DNA of 64,000 nucleotides from Duncaniella muricolitica (GCA_025808375.1 CP061009.1:806001-870000), one strand, 5' to 3'; positions 26,287-36,133 are shown, counted from the stretch's first letter. Program-made: numbers and translations. Notes: generated by a model not told the origin, from the sequence alone.

Positions 26287-26592
26287 ATGATGAACGAGAA
26301 CAACGATGTTTTTACGATGGAAGACGAGCCGATAGCCTCTGTGGTGCAGGATATGCGCAAAGGCTCGAAATGGCTGTCCGCATTTCTGGAAAGCTACCGT
26401 CCTCCGCTGGACGGGGAACGTTACCTGACGGACGGCGAGGTGTCGGAACTGCTCCGTGTGAGCCGGCGCACCTTGCAGGAATACCGCAACAACCGCGTGT
26501 TGCCCTTCATACTTTTGGGAGGGAAGGTGCTTTACCCGGAAACGGGGCTGCGCGGGGTACTGGAAGCGAACTACCGCAAGCCGCTGGAGTGA
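26287..26592 (+). CDS. HTH protein, paralogue of Xis2d
   Basis: 101-aa excisionase-like protein: YLTDGEVSELLRVSRRTLQE...LGGKVLYPETGLRGVL (about 49-93), the same plan as Xis2d. It follows the preceding HTH gene by 31 nt and they are probably co-transcribed. The pair reads away from xis2c-xis2d, so the four genes form a mirror-image arrangement. Role unproven; excision or regulation is inferred from position beside the integrase and family likeness. The start at 26287 (MMNENN) is preferred over the earlier ATG that would overlap the upstream gene. Confidence 0.75.
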   Translation: MMNENNDVFTMEDEPIASVVQDMRKGSKWLSAFLESYRPPLDGERYLTDGEVSELLRVSRRTLQEYRNNRVLPFILLGGKVLYPETGLRGVLEANYRKPLE

Positions 26593-26610
26593 GGCGGTTT
26601 CATGAAAAAG

Positions 26611-26646
26611 TAAACGGGTGACACCTTTTGTGGTGCTACCCGTTTA
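26611..26646. terminator. Bidirectional terminator hairpin
   Basis: TAAACGGGT..CACC pairs with GGTG..ACCCGTTTA around TTTTGT, with A- and T-runs on both sides. It lies in the 77-bp gap between the convergent HTH gene (+) and the RhuM-like gene (-). Confidence 0.8.
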
Positions 26647-26669
26647 CTTGTCTTATGGGGTATGTGCAA

Positions 26670-27032
26670 TCAGCAATACCCGGCTTTTCCGTTCTGTATG
26701 AACATCACGTATGTCTGCCGTTTCTCTTGTGAGAGTGCCTTTCCCACCAGCCATGTGCGGAACAGGTGGGTGTTGTAGGTATTCACCCTGAAAGCGACCG
26801 GGATGATGATTTCAAGGGCGTACACGTCCGCGTGCAGCCCGTTTTCAAGCTGCATGTAGCGGCACACCTCGTAGTCGTTCAGCACGTCCGACTTGCGGAC
26901 GGCTCTGATGGCGGCGTTCACTGCCGGGACGGTCGTATGGAACAATCCGGCTATTTCGGTGGCGGTCATCCACACGTCGTTACCGGTTACGCTGACTGCC
27001 TTGTCCTCGATGATGATTGTGTCACGTTTCAT
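26670..27032 (-). CDS. RhuM-like N-terminal domain protein
   Basis: 120 aa resembling the N-terminal domain of RhuM family proteins: VWMTATEIAGLFHTTVPAVN (HTH-like), then YALEIIIPVAFRVNTYNTHLFRTWLVGKAL, which corresponds to the typical DVIISVGYRVNS...FRIWATQ segment. Likely DNA-binding; biological role unknown. The long upstream frame overlaps the integrase on the same strand, so I start at ATG 27032, 12 nt after the integrase stop. Probably co-transcribed with the integrase. Confidence 0.7.
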   Translation of the reverse strand: MKRDTIIIEDKAVSVTGNDVWMTATEIAGLFHTTVPAVNAAIRAVRKSDVLNDYEVCRYMQLENGLHADVYALEIIIPVAFRVNTYNTHLFRTWLVGKALSQEKRQTYVMFIQNGKAGYC

Positions 27033-27043
27033 GGCTTTTCTTT

Positions 27044-28279
27044 TTAGATGGTGCAACCTGCAAATTCCTCGACGCCGTTCAATCTTGCGGCAAGGTTCTC
27101 CATGTCCTGATTGAGCTTCTCTTTGGTTATCTTTGCGTAAATCTGCGTCGTCTTTATGCTCTTGTGTCCGAGCATGGAGCTGACCGTTTCGATGGGAACA
27201 CCGTTGGAGAGGAATATCGTCGTGGCTGCCGTGTGGCGGCTCTGATGCCACGTGATATGCTTGGTGATGCCGCAACGCTTGGCGACGGCACGGATACCGG
27301 CAAGGCACGTGTTATAATGCGGAACGGGAAATATCCTGCCGTCCCCGCACAGTCCCCGGTATTTGCCGATTATGCGGTTGGCGATGTCGAGCAGGCGGAT
27401 GTTGGACACCACGCCCGTTTTCTGGCGGTTGATGTTTATCCACTCGTGTTCGTCGAAGTAGGTGCGGATATTCTCTTCCGTAAGGTTGCGCATATCCGCG
27501 AACGACAGCCCCGTGAAGGCGCAGAACAGGTAGAGGTCGCGGTACAATTCCTGTTTGGCGTTTTTCAGTTTCCCCTCCATCAGCAGGCGGATCTCATCTT
27601 TGGTCAGGAAACTGCGTGTTGTTTCCTCCTTCTTGATTTCATACTCGCGGAACGGGTCGCGCGTCAGCCACTCGTTGTTGATGGCGATGAATACCATCGT
27701 CCGTAACGGGCAGACGTACAGCCACACGGTATTGGTGCAGCAGTGCTTGTCCGTGCGCAGGAACATCTCGAAGTCGGAGATGAAAGCCGGGGTAAGCTCT
27801 TTTAGGGCGATGTCCTTCACATGGTAGCGGATGTCGAGGAACTCTTGCATGTGCTTGTAAACGGTGCGGTACTTCAGCAGCGTGCCTTTGGCTTTCATGC
27901 CTGCCTCCACCTGCTTCTCGTAGTCCTCGTTGTGCTGGCGGAACACCTGCATCAGCGTGTGGTAGCGGTGTTCCAGTCCGAGAAAGGCGTTCTTCACCTT
28001 CTCCGCCGTGACGAAGTTGTCACGCTCCATGATTTCCTGATAATGCCTGTTGATGCGTACCCGCATCTTGTCAAGCATACGGTTCGTTTCGAGTGCCGCC
28101 GTGCTTCTGCCCGTGACACGTCCACCTTTGGTGTCCCACAGTTTCGGATCGACAGTCAGTTTGCAGCTGAACTGTGTCTGGCTGCCGTCCACCGTGATGC
28201 GTCCCATGACGGGAACTGTCCCGTCCTTTTTCACTACCTGACGCTTGAGGTAGTAGATTACTGAAAATGTACTCTTCAT
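27044..28279 (-). CDS. IntDOT-type tyrosine integrase
   Basis: 411 residues, the exact length of IntDOT. The start at ATG 28279 (MKSTFSVIYYLKRQVVKKDG) gives the family N-terminus. It carries an arm-binding domain, a core-binding SAM-like domain (about 110-200), and a catalytic domain. The usual first catalytic arginine is replaced by Ser in FTGLSFAD, a known peculiarity of IntDOT. The remaining catalytic residues are in WHQSRHTAAT, LGHKSIKTTQIY (His and Tyr nucleophile). It recombines attDOT with host sites containing GTAnnTTTGC. The core at 28599 lies about 320 bp from its start, and the gap probably holds arm-type sites; I see no other gene there. Confidence 0.93.
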   Translation of the reverse strand: MKSTFSVIYYLKRQVVKKDGTVPVMGRITVDGSQTQFSCKLTVDPKLWDTKGGRVTGRSTAALETNRMLDKMRVRINRHYQEIMERDNFVTAEKVKNAFLGLEHRYHTLMQVFRQHNEDYEKQVEAGMKAKGTLLKYRTVYKHMQEFLDIRYHVKDIALKELTPAFISDFEMFLRTDKHCCTNTVWLYVCPLRTMVFIAINNEWLTRDPFREYEIKKEETTRSFLTKDEIRLLMEGKLKNAKQELYRDLYLFCAFTGLSFADMRNLTEENIRTYFDEHEWININRQKTGVVSNIRLLDIANRIIGKYRGLCGDGRIFPVPHYNTCLAGIRAVAKRCGITKHITWHQSRHTAATTIFLSNGVPIETVSSMLGHKSIKTTQIYAKITKEKLNQDMENLAARLNGVEEFAGCTI

Positions 28280-28575
28280 TGTCCTTAATTTTTGGGTTTC
28301 AAAATTAGTTGGTGAAGAGTCCGGTGTTGGTACGCAAAACGGGGAGGAACGGCGCAATCTTTTTCCGTAACCTGATTTTTCGCATGAGTTATGGATAACT
28401 CACTATTCCTTAGAGCCTTGTTTCGCTATTCGTACCCGTTTGTCGCATTTTCGGGCATGGTTACGAACAAGTAACGTAGCGGCGTCAGGATTTGGCTTCG
28501 GCAGGGATTGTAATGGCTTCACGGATTATCGCCACTTCAACCAAAACCCTTGTAACTCAATTCTATCACTATATC

Positions 28576-28607
28576 TTTCCGCATTTCACTTTTTTGTAGT
28601 AACTTTG
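28576..28607 (+). promoter_or_regulatory. Outward promoter formed at the ICE end
   Basis: TTTC (28576-28579), 20-bp spacer, TAACTTTG (28600-28607). The -7 box overlaps the att core and the -33 is in ICE sequence. It reads out of the ICE toward the DUF262 gene 260 bp away. The -33 is 3 of 4. Confidence 0.45.
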
Positions 28608-28608
28608 C
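28599..28608. other. CTnDOT-type attachment core; ICE right boundary
   Basis: GTAACTTTGC matches the CTnDOT-family att consensus GTAnnTTTGC and lies just outside the integrase gene as in CTnDOT. Element DNA is to the left. The partner end is beyond base 1. Confidence 0.75.
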
Positions 28609-28868
28609 GGCCGAAATCTTAAACGAAACGCCTATGTAGAATTACATCAGGATAAACATATTTTGCGTTAGCTTGTATCATCGTTCCTAAAATCGCCAAT
28701 CCAAAGAACGTAACCACAATAGCTGCGAGTTGATGCTCATGCGCATAGCGTGGGCTATCTTCTGTGCTTGTGGTAAGCGTTTGGCGATGCTTTGGAACGA
28801 CACATAAGGAGTCCACGCTTTTTATGTGGACGCAAGATCGTTCCTTTGTCATTCTGCGCCCAACGCTT

Positions 28869-30668
28869 ATGCCAGTATATTCTAACGACACCAACCTCGA
28901 TACACTACTCTCTCAGATTGAGAGTGGAATAATTCAACTCCCGGACTTTCAACGAGACTGGGTGTGGGACGATGAGAAAATCTGCAAACTCATAGAGAGT
29001 ATTGCGTCCGGTTTTCCTATGGGAGCAGCGATGTTCCTCGAAACAGGTAATCCAGCAGTCCACTTTACATACCGCACGTTCACTGGCGCAGAGCAGTCGG
29101 CAGGTGTCGACCCCGATAGGCTGGTACTCGATGGCCAACAAAGACTCACGACATTATTCCAAGTATTCAAGAGCGGAGGCCCTACTTTGGTCAACGCCAA
29201 TAAAGGTCGAGAGAAACGATATTATTACCTGAACATTAGAGAGGCGCTCAATCCTCATACCAGTATGCTCGAGGCCGTGGTGTCTGTGCCTGAAAGCAAG
29301 GTGCTCACGGAGAATATCGGCCGAGATGTGAAACTTGACCTGACAACGCCGGAGAGAGAATATGCTGAGTTGATGTTCCCCCTCAAGGTTGCTTTCTCTA
29401 ATACTGACACCACAAATTGGCTGTTAGGCCTTGTGAGTTTTGATCCGACACTTGTGCCGCTGTATCAGGCGTTCCAGAGCAAAGTCCTCTCGGGTATTCA
29501 GAAATATAAGTTGCCTGTGATTACTCTCTCTAAGGATACGAGCAAAGAGGCCGTCTGCCAAATCTTTGAGAATGTCAATACAGGTGGTGTGAAACTTACC
29601 GTCTTTGAATTGGTAACAGCATCGTTTGCAGCAGAGGAGTACGACATTCGTAAGGACTGGGACGAAATCTCAGCGAAATTCATTAGCCGTAGTGATATTC
29701 TTCGAGGGGTTAGCAGTACGAATTTCCTTACCGCTATGGCCCTTCTGACATCATACAAGAAATACTGCGCAGACCCTGATAATGCTGTGGTGTCATGCAA
29801 GAAACGAGACGTGCTGAAACTTACTTTGGCCGACTACAAATCTTGCCACGATAGCCTCGTGAATGGGTTTCTCAAGGCCGCAGACTTTCTCGTTCATCAG
29901 GGAGTCTATACCTACATAGACCTGCCCTATACGTCCCAACTGATACCATTGGCCGCTATCTTTGCATACGCAGACATCGCTGGGGTCAATCTGGCCATTC
30001 AGACCAATAAAGACATTCTTAGCCGTTGGTACTGGAGTGGAGTATTCGGAGAGTTGTACGGCGGTGCAAACGAGACCCGTTATATTCTCGACATCGTGGG
30101 CGTGTTCAACCAAATTTCAGGTGACTCAGTCCCCGATACTGTCAGCAGAGCCAATATGCAACCGGGCCGATTGCTGACCATGCAGACGCGAAACAGTGCA
30201 GCTTATAAGGGAGTCATGGCTTTAATCTTGCAGGACGCTCCTCTCGACTTTATGAGCGCCAACCGCATGAACGTGGCTACCTACCTTGACGAGAGCACGG
30301 ACATTCATCATATCTTTCCGCAGACCTACTGTGCGTCGAGGTACGACATCTCGAAATGGAACTCGGTCGTAAACAAAACGCCCATCTATGCCGGCACTAA
30401 CCGTTCCATAGGCGGCCGTGCTCCCAGTGAGTACATACGCACTATGGCAAACAAAGGATTGTCTCAAGACCAAATCAGGGAAACTATCTCGTCTCACAAA
30501 ATAAACTTTGACCTATTAGCCTCAGATGATTTCGAGGGGTTCATTATTGACCGAGCCATACGTCTGCTTGACCGTATCGAGTTGGCTATGGGTAAATCTA
30601 TCGCCGGCCGTGATAGCGATGAGACAATCAAGTTATTTGGTGGCTCACTTGCGAGAGTTGCAGAATAA
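28869..30668 (+). CDS. DUF262-DUF1524 (GmrSD-like) restriction-type protein
   Basis: 599 residues. The N-terminal DUF262 domain (ParB/Srx-like NTPase) shows IIQLPDFQRDWVWDDEKI, SGFPMGAAM and LDGQQRLTTLF. The C-terminal HNH-like DUF1524 region has DIHHIFP followed by NSVVNKTPIY and an NRSIGGRAPSEYI stretch. Fused GmrS/GmrD-type proteins include type IV restriction enzymes that cut modified DNA. ATG 28869 puts the DUF262 motif 25-30 residues from the N-terminus, as usual. The gene lies between the ICE end and the prophage tail module and reads opposite to the tail genes, so it may be a prophage cargo gene or host defence gene. Substrate unknown. Confidence 0.85.
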   Translation: MPVYSNDTNLDTLLSQIESGIIQLPDFQRDWVWDDEKICKLIESIASGFPMGAAMFLETGNPAVHFTYRTFTGAEQSAGVDPDRLVLDGQQRLTTLFQVFKSGGPTLVNANKGREKRYYYLNIREALNPHTSMLEAVVSVPESKVLTENIGRDVKLDLTTPEREYAELMFPLKVAFSNTDTTNWLLGLVSFDPTLVPLYQAFQSKVLSGIQKYKLPVITLSKDTSKEAVCQIFENVNTGGVKLTVFELVTASFAAEEYDIRKDWDEISAKFISRSDILRGVSSTNFLTAMALLTSYKKYCADPDNAVVSCKKRDVLKLTLADYKSCHDSLVNGFLKAADFLVHQGVYTYIDLPYTSQLIPLAAIFAYADIAGVNLAIQTNKDILSRWYWSGVFGELYGGANETRYILDIVGVFNQISGDSVPDTVSRANMQPGRLLTMQTRNSAAYKGVMALILQDAPLDFMSANRMNVATYLDESTDIHHIFPQTYCASRYDISKWNSVVNKTPIYAGTNRSIGGRAPSEYIRTMANKGLSQDQIRETISSHKINFDLLASDDFEGFIIDRAIRLLDRIELAMGKSIAGRDSDETIKLFGGSLARVAE

Positions 30669-30707
30669 TTATAAAACCTCTTTTCATTTCTCGACCACTT
30701 TCATACA

Positions 30708-30947
30708 TCATTCAGGAAACTCAACATTCTTGCTGAGTCTCCGCACCACCTTGTAGATACCACGTTCAGTCATGCCGTACTTGTCTGCAAGATGTACCGT
30801 GATATAGCCTACCTTGTGGCCCTCTTTCTTCATCTTCTCGTATTGAGCAAAGATTTCAAGGTGGGTCACGTCGGTTAAGGCTATGCGGTTTGCGACTATA
30901 AGCCGCAGCAGATTTTCTGATGATCTGAGTAGTTCGTATGTGGTCAT
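30708..30947 (-). CDS. Small HTH protein at end of phage late operon
   Basis: 79 aa, with a helix-turn-helix-like segment VHLADKYGMTERGIYKVVRRL (about 50-70). It follows the tape-measure stop by 7 nt on the same strand, so it is probably the last gene of the tail transcript. Function unknown. It could be a small regulator or a connector protein. Confidence 0.6.
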   Translation of the reverse strand: MTTYELLRSSENLLRLIVANRIALTDVTHLEIFAQYEKMKKEGHKVGYITVHLADKYGMTERGIYKVVRRLSKNVEFPE

Positions 30948-30954
30948 TGGTCTA

Positions 30955-33900
30955 TTAGTAATTGTCGAGGTTCTCTATTATATCGACGCGGTTCTGCACA
31001 TCGGATATTTCGACAACCGACACAACAGGCTTTATTTCGCTTGCAGCGGCCTCAAATGAATTGGTAAGCATATCGGCCGTCGTAATGCGGTCGGACGCGC
31101 CAGCGACCTGCATAGGCACTCCACGTCCTATTCCATTCATGGCCACGAGTAGAGGCTCAAACATCTTGGTAGCTTTGGCTGTCATAACAAACTCGCCATT
31201 CGAGAGCATGGCCGGAACATCATCACTTGTGCCTGTGCCCGGGCCGTTGACCTTACCACCCTTAGCAAACTTGGCTGACTTCACTGTCGATATGGCAGTT
31301 GCTACATTCGCAAGCACTGTGGCCACCGTCGTTGCTATGGCCACGAGGTTTCCGGGGAACGGAACAGACGAGGCTGATGCGATACCGGCAGCAAGAGCCT
31401 TACCAGTATCAATCGCAATCTGAGCGAGAGTGATGATTTTCGACATCTTGGCAAAAGCCTTGTTACTCTCTCCAAGTGTGTCAAGGAGACCAGTCAGAGA
31501 GGACGTGACCGACTTCATGGCTTGAGCCTTTGCCTGCTCATTCTGGATAATCTGAGCATTGGTGTTGGCTTGTGCTTGTGCCGATTTCTGCTTGGCCGAA
31601 AGTATCTCGGCCTCGTATTCCTCAGTTGTCTGAGTAGATAGTTGGCCACGGGCCTGCAATGCCTCAAGTTCAGCCTGTGCATTCTCCTCAGCCTTGAGCA
31701 ACAGCGCACGTTGATGTTCGTCCATTTCAGCGAGACCGCGCTCACGCCATTCAGCATAGGCATGGTCTGACATTTCGTAGCCGTCTCTTACTTTCAATTG
31801 CCTTTCATCTTCGGCCAACTGCATTGCGTCAATCTCTGCTTGCAGGGCGGCACGTTGGCGGTCGAGGTCGAGTTGGTCATATTCCTCGGCCAACTCCAGA
31901 CGTTTGCGGCGATAACTTTCCTCAAGATCGAGGCGTAACTGATTACCTTGCTCTTGGGTCAGCAGTCCGTCATCAATACGTTTCTGCAGTTCTGCCTTAG
32001 CAACCTTTTCTTCCTCGTCGATACTTGCATATCGCAGGTTCATCTCATCGAGAGTCCCTTTCTTAACGAGGTCGAGTTTTGACTGTATCAGCTCCTGCTG
32101 AACTTTGATTTGTCTCTGAGCCTCTGACCACTCAAACTCTGCAACCTTTCTCTGATGGCTCGTCGTTAAAGCGTAGATTTGGTCATTGATAGCCTGACGC
32201 ATTTTCACATCATACTCTGACTCAGTTTTGTACTTAGCCAGTTTCTCACGCAGGGCCTTGAGTCCACGTTCATAAGCAAGGTTCTCCGCTTGTAGTTGCT
32301 TATCAAAACCCTCTTTAATCAGAGCCAGCAGAGCATCCTGAGCCTTATCCACCTCGGCATAGTATTCCTCTTGCCTTTTCTTCTCTGCCTCGGCTCTTTT
32401 GGCTGCAGCATCAGCGGTCGCCTTTGCAGCGTCGGCCGCTGCCTTTCTCCGAGACTCTGCCGCTTTGTTGGCTGCATCAGTTTCGGCAGTATCAACCTCG
32501 GCAAGTTTGCGAGTCTGGAGTTTATTCAGGTCAAACACGAGCGCATCATACTCAGCCTTAGTAATCTTGTTGTATTTGAGCAGGGTCTTGGCCAGTTCGA
32601 TTTGCTGTTTGGTCTGTTCCCGAATGAGAGTGCGCTTGTATTCATATTCGCCGAGAGCCTCTTTACGTTCATACTCACGTTGCTCAGTTTGGATTTTCGT
32701 TAGGCTGATGAGGGCGTCGTCAAGAGAGGCCATAAAGTCCTCGTGAGCTTTCTTCTTGCTATCGAGGGCAGCCTTGTATTCCTCATCGTCCTCGTCATAC
32801 TCCTCTTTGATTTTATCAAAATGCCTCTCCCACGCATCTGACTCAGCCTTGAGATTTTCTATCTGTTTCCGGGCACGTTCCTCCTCAGTGGCACCGCGAG
32901 CAGCGGCCATTTCGAGTGCCTTCTCATTTAGAGCATGGAGCTCCTCAAGAGCCTCAGCCTCTTTTTTGAGTGCCTCTTTGCGTTTCTCGCTATCTGAGAA
33001 AAAGAATGAGAATGCCTTAATAAGACCATACACTGCAGCGACAGCGGCCACGATTATGCCGATAAGCCAAACGAGGGGGTTAGCATACAGAGCAGCGTTC
33101 CAGAGTGTAGTTGCTACTGTGGCACCGCCGGTGGCCGCAGTTACACCTGTCATGGCCGTAATCTTTGCGGCAAGAGCAGTGTTCAAAATCCATGTCTTTG
33201 CAGCTGTGGCGGCTGCGAGGATCGCACCCTCTTTTTGAGCAGCATTGTAGATGCGATATGCCGTTGCTGCAGCAGTAACTCCAGTAACGCATATTGATAT
33301 GGTTCTATTCAGGTCCTCGTTCTTAACACCGAGTCCTTCGAGAGTCGTATGCCATACGGCGAACACTGCGACAAGTTCATTGATACCGCCCTGCATTTTT
33401 TCTCCACTTGCTGCGGTCTCCTCTGAGGTCTCAGCGAGTTTATCTCGCAGTTCCTCTGCTTGGTTTGACATCTGCTCAAATGCAGGAGATGTATCAAGGC
33501 CGGCCGCCTTCATCTCGCTAAGTTTGGCCACGAGAATATCCAACTGCTCTTTCATGGGTGCCATAGCCTGAGGATAGTTACCCACATTTCGATAGTAGCG
33601 TTGAGTCTCAGCCTCGCAATCCTTGAGAGCAGTCGTAACCTCATTGATTTTGGCCTTGAGTTCCTGCCCCTTTGCTCCCTCTCGTTCCTTTTGGCTTAGC
33701 CGGTCATATTCAGCAGTGAGGTTCGAGAGCTCAGCACGCCACTGGGTCAAAGAGCCTTTCTGCTCATTCTGAATTTTAATCTGATTGGAGACTTGCTTGG
33801 TCAACGTACTTATGGCGTTATTCATCTGGCTTATAACCATCTTAGAGGACTCCATGCTCTTATGGTATTCCTCCTGAGATATACGCCCCTCTTTGAGAGC

Positions 33901-34026
33901 AGTCTTGAGTTCTTTCTGATGCTCCTTGACCTTTTCAACCTCAATTCGATATTGAGCGATTTTGGTCAGAGCGTCATCATAGTTGACCTCAATCTCTAAT
34001 ATCTTGGTTTGTACTTCATCAGCCAT
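30955..34026 (-). CDS. Phage tail tape measure protein
   Basis: 1023 aa. The N-terminal third is coiled coil (VEKVKEHQKELKTALKEGR...), then comes an Ala-rich hydrophobic zone at about 255-350 with several membrane-like helices, a long Glu/Ala/Lys/Arg coiled coil (about 350-870), and a C-terminal GGKVNGPGTGTSDDVPAMLS plus GEFVMTA segment typical of tape-measure C-termini. It sets tail length and helps DNA entry in long-tailed phages. It overlaps the next upstream gene by 8 nt. Confidence 0.92.
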   Translation of the reverse strand: MADEVQTKILEIEVNYDDALTKIAQYRIEVEKVKEHQKELKTALKEGRISQEEYHKSMESSKMVISQMNNAISTLTKQVSNQIKIQNEQKGSLTQWRAELSNLTAEYDRLSQKEREGAKGQELKAKINEVTTALKDCEAETQRYYRNVGNYPQAMAPMKEQLDILVAKLSEMKAAGLDTSPAFEQMSNQAEELRDKLAETSEETAASGEKMQGGINELVAVFAVWHTTLEGLGVKNEDLNRTISICVTGVTAAATAYRIYNAAQKEGAILAAATAAKTWILNTALAAKITAMTGVTAATGGATVATTLWNAALYANPLVWLIGIIVAAVAAVYGLIKAFSFFFSDSEKRKEALKKEAEALEELHALNEKALEMAAARGATEEERARKQIENLKAESDAWERHFDKIKEEYDEDDEEYKAALDSKKKAHEDFMASLDDALISLTKIQTEQREYERKEALGEYEYKRTLIREQTKQQIELAKTLLKYNKITKAEYDALVFDLNKLQTRKLAEVDTAETDAANKAAESRRKAAADAAKATADAAAKRAEAEKKRQEEYYAEVDKAQDALLALIKEGFDKQLQAENLAYERGLKALREKLAKYKTESEYDVKMRQAINDQIYALTTSHQRKVAEFEWSEAQRQIKVQQELIQSKLDLVKKGTLDEMNLRYASIDEEEKVAKAELQKRIDDGLLTQEQGNQLRLDLEESYRRKRLELAEEYDQLDLDRQRAALQAEIDAMQLAEDERQLKVRDGYEMSDHAYAEWRERGLAEMDEHQRALLLKAEENAQAELEALQARGQLSTQTTEEYEAEILSAKQKSAQAQANTNAQIIQNEQAKAQAMKSVTSSLTGLLDTLGESNKAFAKMSKIITLAQIAIDTGKALAAGIASASSVPFPGNLVAIATTVATVLANVATAISTVKSAKFAKGGKVNGPGTGTSDDVPAMLSNGEFVMTAKATKMFEPLLVAMNGIGRGVPMQVAGASDRITTADMLTNSFEAAASEIKPVVSVVEISDVQNRVDIIENLDNY

Positions 34027-36133
34027 AATATTCTTCCTCGGGGAGTTTTAAGAGTTCACATTTGCTAACACCCTTGCTGTCTCGTGTAATTGACACGATA
34101 GCGAAGTATGCGTTATACTTGGATAGATATACTGGCACCGTATAATCGAGGGTGCGTAGGTCATGCTCATTCAGCATGAGGTTCTCTGTAATGATTATCG
34201 GGTTATCCATTATCATTGAGAGATACGAATACGACGGATCTGAATTGATTTTCGGAAAGTCGTTCCATACTTGCATACTCATCCACACAATCCCAGTAGC
34301 CGAGCCGTTGGTCGTCTGAGCGAATGGCTTGACTATGCCAAAGCAAGGCTTGGCCTCTTTAGTCTTAACCTCATCATTCTCTGCATACCAGAATTTCATC
34401 GTGTTGCCGGTTGCTATGAACGGAGACTTTTTGTTCTTGATATATGGGGCGTAGAATGGCAACTGAATAATTGTCTTATTCCTTTCTATGACCTCATTCT
34501 GAACGAACACCATACCGATACCAGACTCATATACATCAGTCTCATCTTCTCCCTCATCACCCTCTAAGTTATCATTCTTCATAATGTAGTAGTTCCGCTG
34601 TCCGAAACCACTGACACTATATGTAGTCTTAGTTGGGAGCGTTGAAATCTTGGTTGTCATTTTTACACTCCAGTCCACGGAATGACCGGCGAGCAGATTA
34701 TCCCTGATTGCCGTATAAAATAGAGGTACAATCTCTCCGTCTGTGTTGAATGAGGGGAATGCTCCCATCATAAAAAACAACGACTTTACGAATGTCATGC
34801 AACTAATATCAGGCATATTGCTAATAAGGTCAAACTCAAAAGAGCCGGCACTTGCCTCTGGTTTGTTCCACTGAATATTACCTGCGTCAACAGACGGATA
34901 AAACGTAACCAATTTCCATACCGTTGATGAGGACATCTGCAGTGCGTTTGCCTCTGCCTCGATAGCCATAAATATAGTGGCATTCGGAGGTACTTCGATT
35001 GATAGTCTGTCTTTACCTCGTTCTTTAGAAAAATCAAATTTCCAGCACCAGTCGTTATCCCACGAAAACTTTCCTTCTACAGAACCTAAAGATACTGACG
35101 AAGTGCCGTTTTTTGTATAGTAAAAAGTCAATTTAGGAGTTATACCTGTTGTATCAGGAGCGCCCATCTCTACACGTCCTTGCCCTTTGTATTGGCCCGG
35201 TTCATGCGTAAATTTAGCATAGATACAGCCGTCAACCTCAAGGTTTGTACTTGTATCGCTTAGAACTTTTATACCAACGGCATAATTGTTTGAGTCTTTT
35301 GTTATCGAATATCCTGACCCAGCAGGGGCCTCCGGGTGGTTAGTCGGACCTCCTAATACATGATCGACACCAAATAAAGTGCCTACCATATTTGTTCCGA
35401 GATATGTTTTCCAACTAACTACATCATCTTCGTTTTCCTTTTGCTGGTCTACATTGACACATGGGATTACTCCGAAACTTATAATGTCGTGATTGGCCGT
35501 AGTATCTCCATATTTATACGATGAGCCGAGATTAAACTTTGTACCAAACTGAGCATTGATTAACTGGAGCAGTCGGAAAGCAGGTATCGCTGGGAGTGGA
35601 AATACTGAGTAGGTATCATAACTATCTTTATGGCCGGTGGCTGAGATGTAGGGCAATCCAGCGTTGTATAGAGGCTGAACGAAATCGGCAGTGTTGCTGT
35701 ACTCATCAATCTTAGCGTTGCACGGGCCGAAAACAGGACGAGCCGAGAGGTTTAGTTTTCGGATTGAGATATCGTTATCTTTGAGAGTCTGAAAGCCGTC
35801 TATAACTCCCCATGTCATTATAGCATTGAAACACGCATCTGTGCTCTCTATATAAAGATTTGCATTCGAGAACAACGGTATGCCGTTCTGAACATACTCA
35901 GCTTTTAACCTACGTCGTATCTTATTGGATACGCAACGAATATCGTCAGCATTGTCGAACACGCGACGATTATTAGCCGTGAGAGGTAGTTTGAACGTAT
36001 AGGTATGAGAGCAGGTTATCTTCGAGAGGTCTCCGAAGATATTGCTCTGGAAACTGAGGGTTATCCCACTTGGAATTGAGAGGTCTACTTTCAACCTCTT
36101 TGCCCCGTCGATGATATAGAGTTCTTCTGTCAT
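34019..36133 (-). CDS. Large phage tail or baseplate protein, unassigned
   Basis: 704 aa, beta-rich and without an obvious enzymatic motif. The N-terminus (LYIIDGAKRLKVDLSIPSGI, then THTYTFKLPLTANNRR-like text) resembles a conserved family in Bacteroidetes phages that sits beside the tape measure. It is plausibly a distal tail or hub protein. The order is unusual, since this large protein precedes the tape measure in transcription. It starts 3 nt downstream of the 477-aa gene stop. Function is inferred from position only. Confidence 0.65.
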   Translation of the reverse strand: MTEELYIIDGAKRLKVDLSIPSGITLSFQSNIFGDLSKITCSHTYTFKLPLTANNRRVFDNADDIRCVSNKIRRRLKAEYVQNGIPLFSNANLYIESTDACFNAIMTWGVIDGFQTLKDNDISIRKLNLSARPVFGPCNAKIDEYSNTADFVQPLYNAGLPYISATGHKDSYDTYSVFPLPAIPAFRLLQLINAQFGTKFNLGSSYKYGDTTANHDIISFGVIPCVNVDQQKENEDDVVSWKTYLGTNMVGTLFGVDHVLGGPTNHPEAPAGSGYSITKDSNNYAVGIKVLSDTSTNLEVDGCIYAKFTHEPGQYKGQGRVEMGAPDTTGITPKLTFYYTKNGTSSVSLGSVEGKFSWDNDWCWKFDFSKERGKDRLSIEVPPNATIFMAIEAEANALQMSSSTVWKLVTFYPSVDAGNIQWNKPEASAGSFEFDLISNMPDISCMTFVKSLFFMMGAFPSFNTDGEIVPLFYTAIRDNLLAGHSVDWSVKMTTKISTLPTKTTYSVSGFGQRNYYIMKNDNLEGDEGEDETDVYESGIGMVFVQNEVIERNKTIIQLPFYAPYIKNKKSPFIATGNTMKFWYAENDEVKTKEAKPCFGIVKPFAQTTNGSATGIVWMSMQVWNDFPKINSDPSYSYLSMIMDNPIIITENLMLNEHDLRTLDYTVPVYLSKYNAYFAIVSITRDSKGVSKCELLKLPEEEYYG

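Noticed and set aside
28619..28894. 91-codon minus-strand frame with a hydrophobic stretch next to the att core
   Set aside because: No family recognised, overlaps the DUF262 start; may be a remnant interrupted by integration but nothing supports it.
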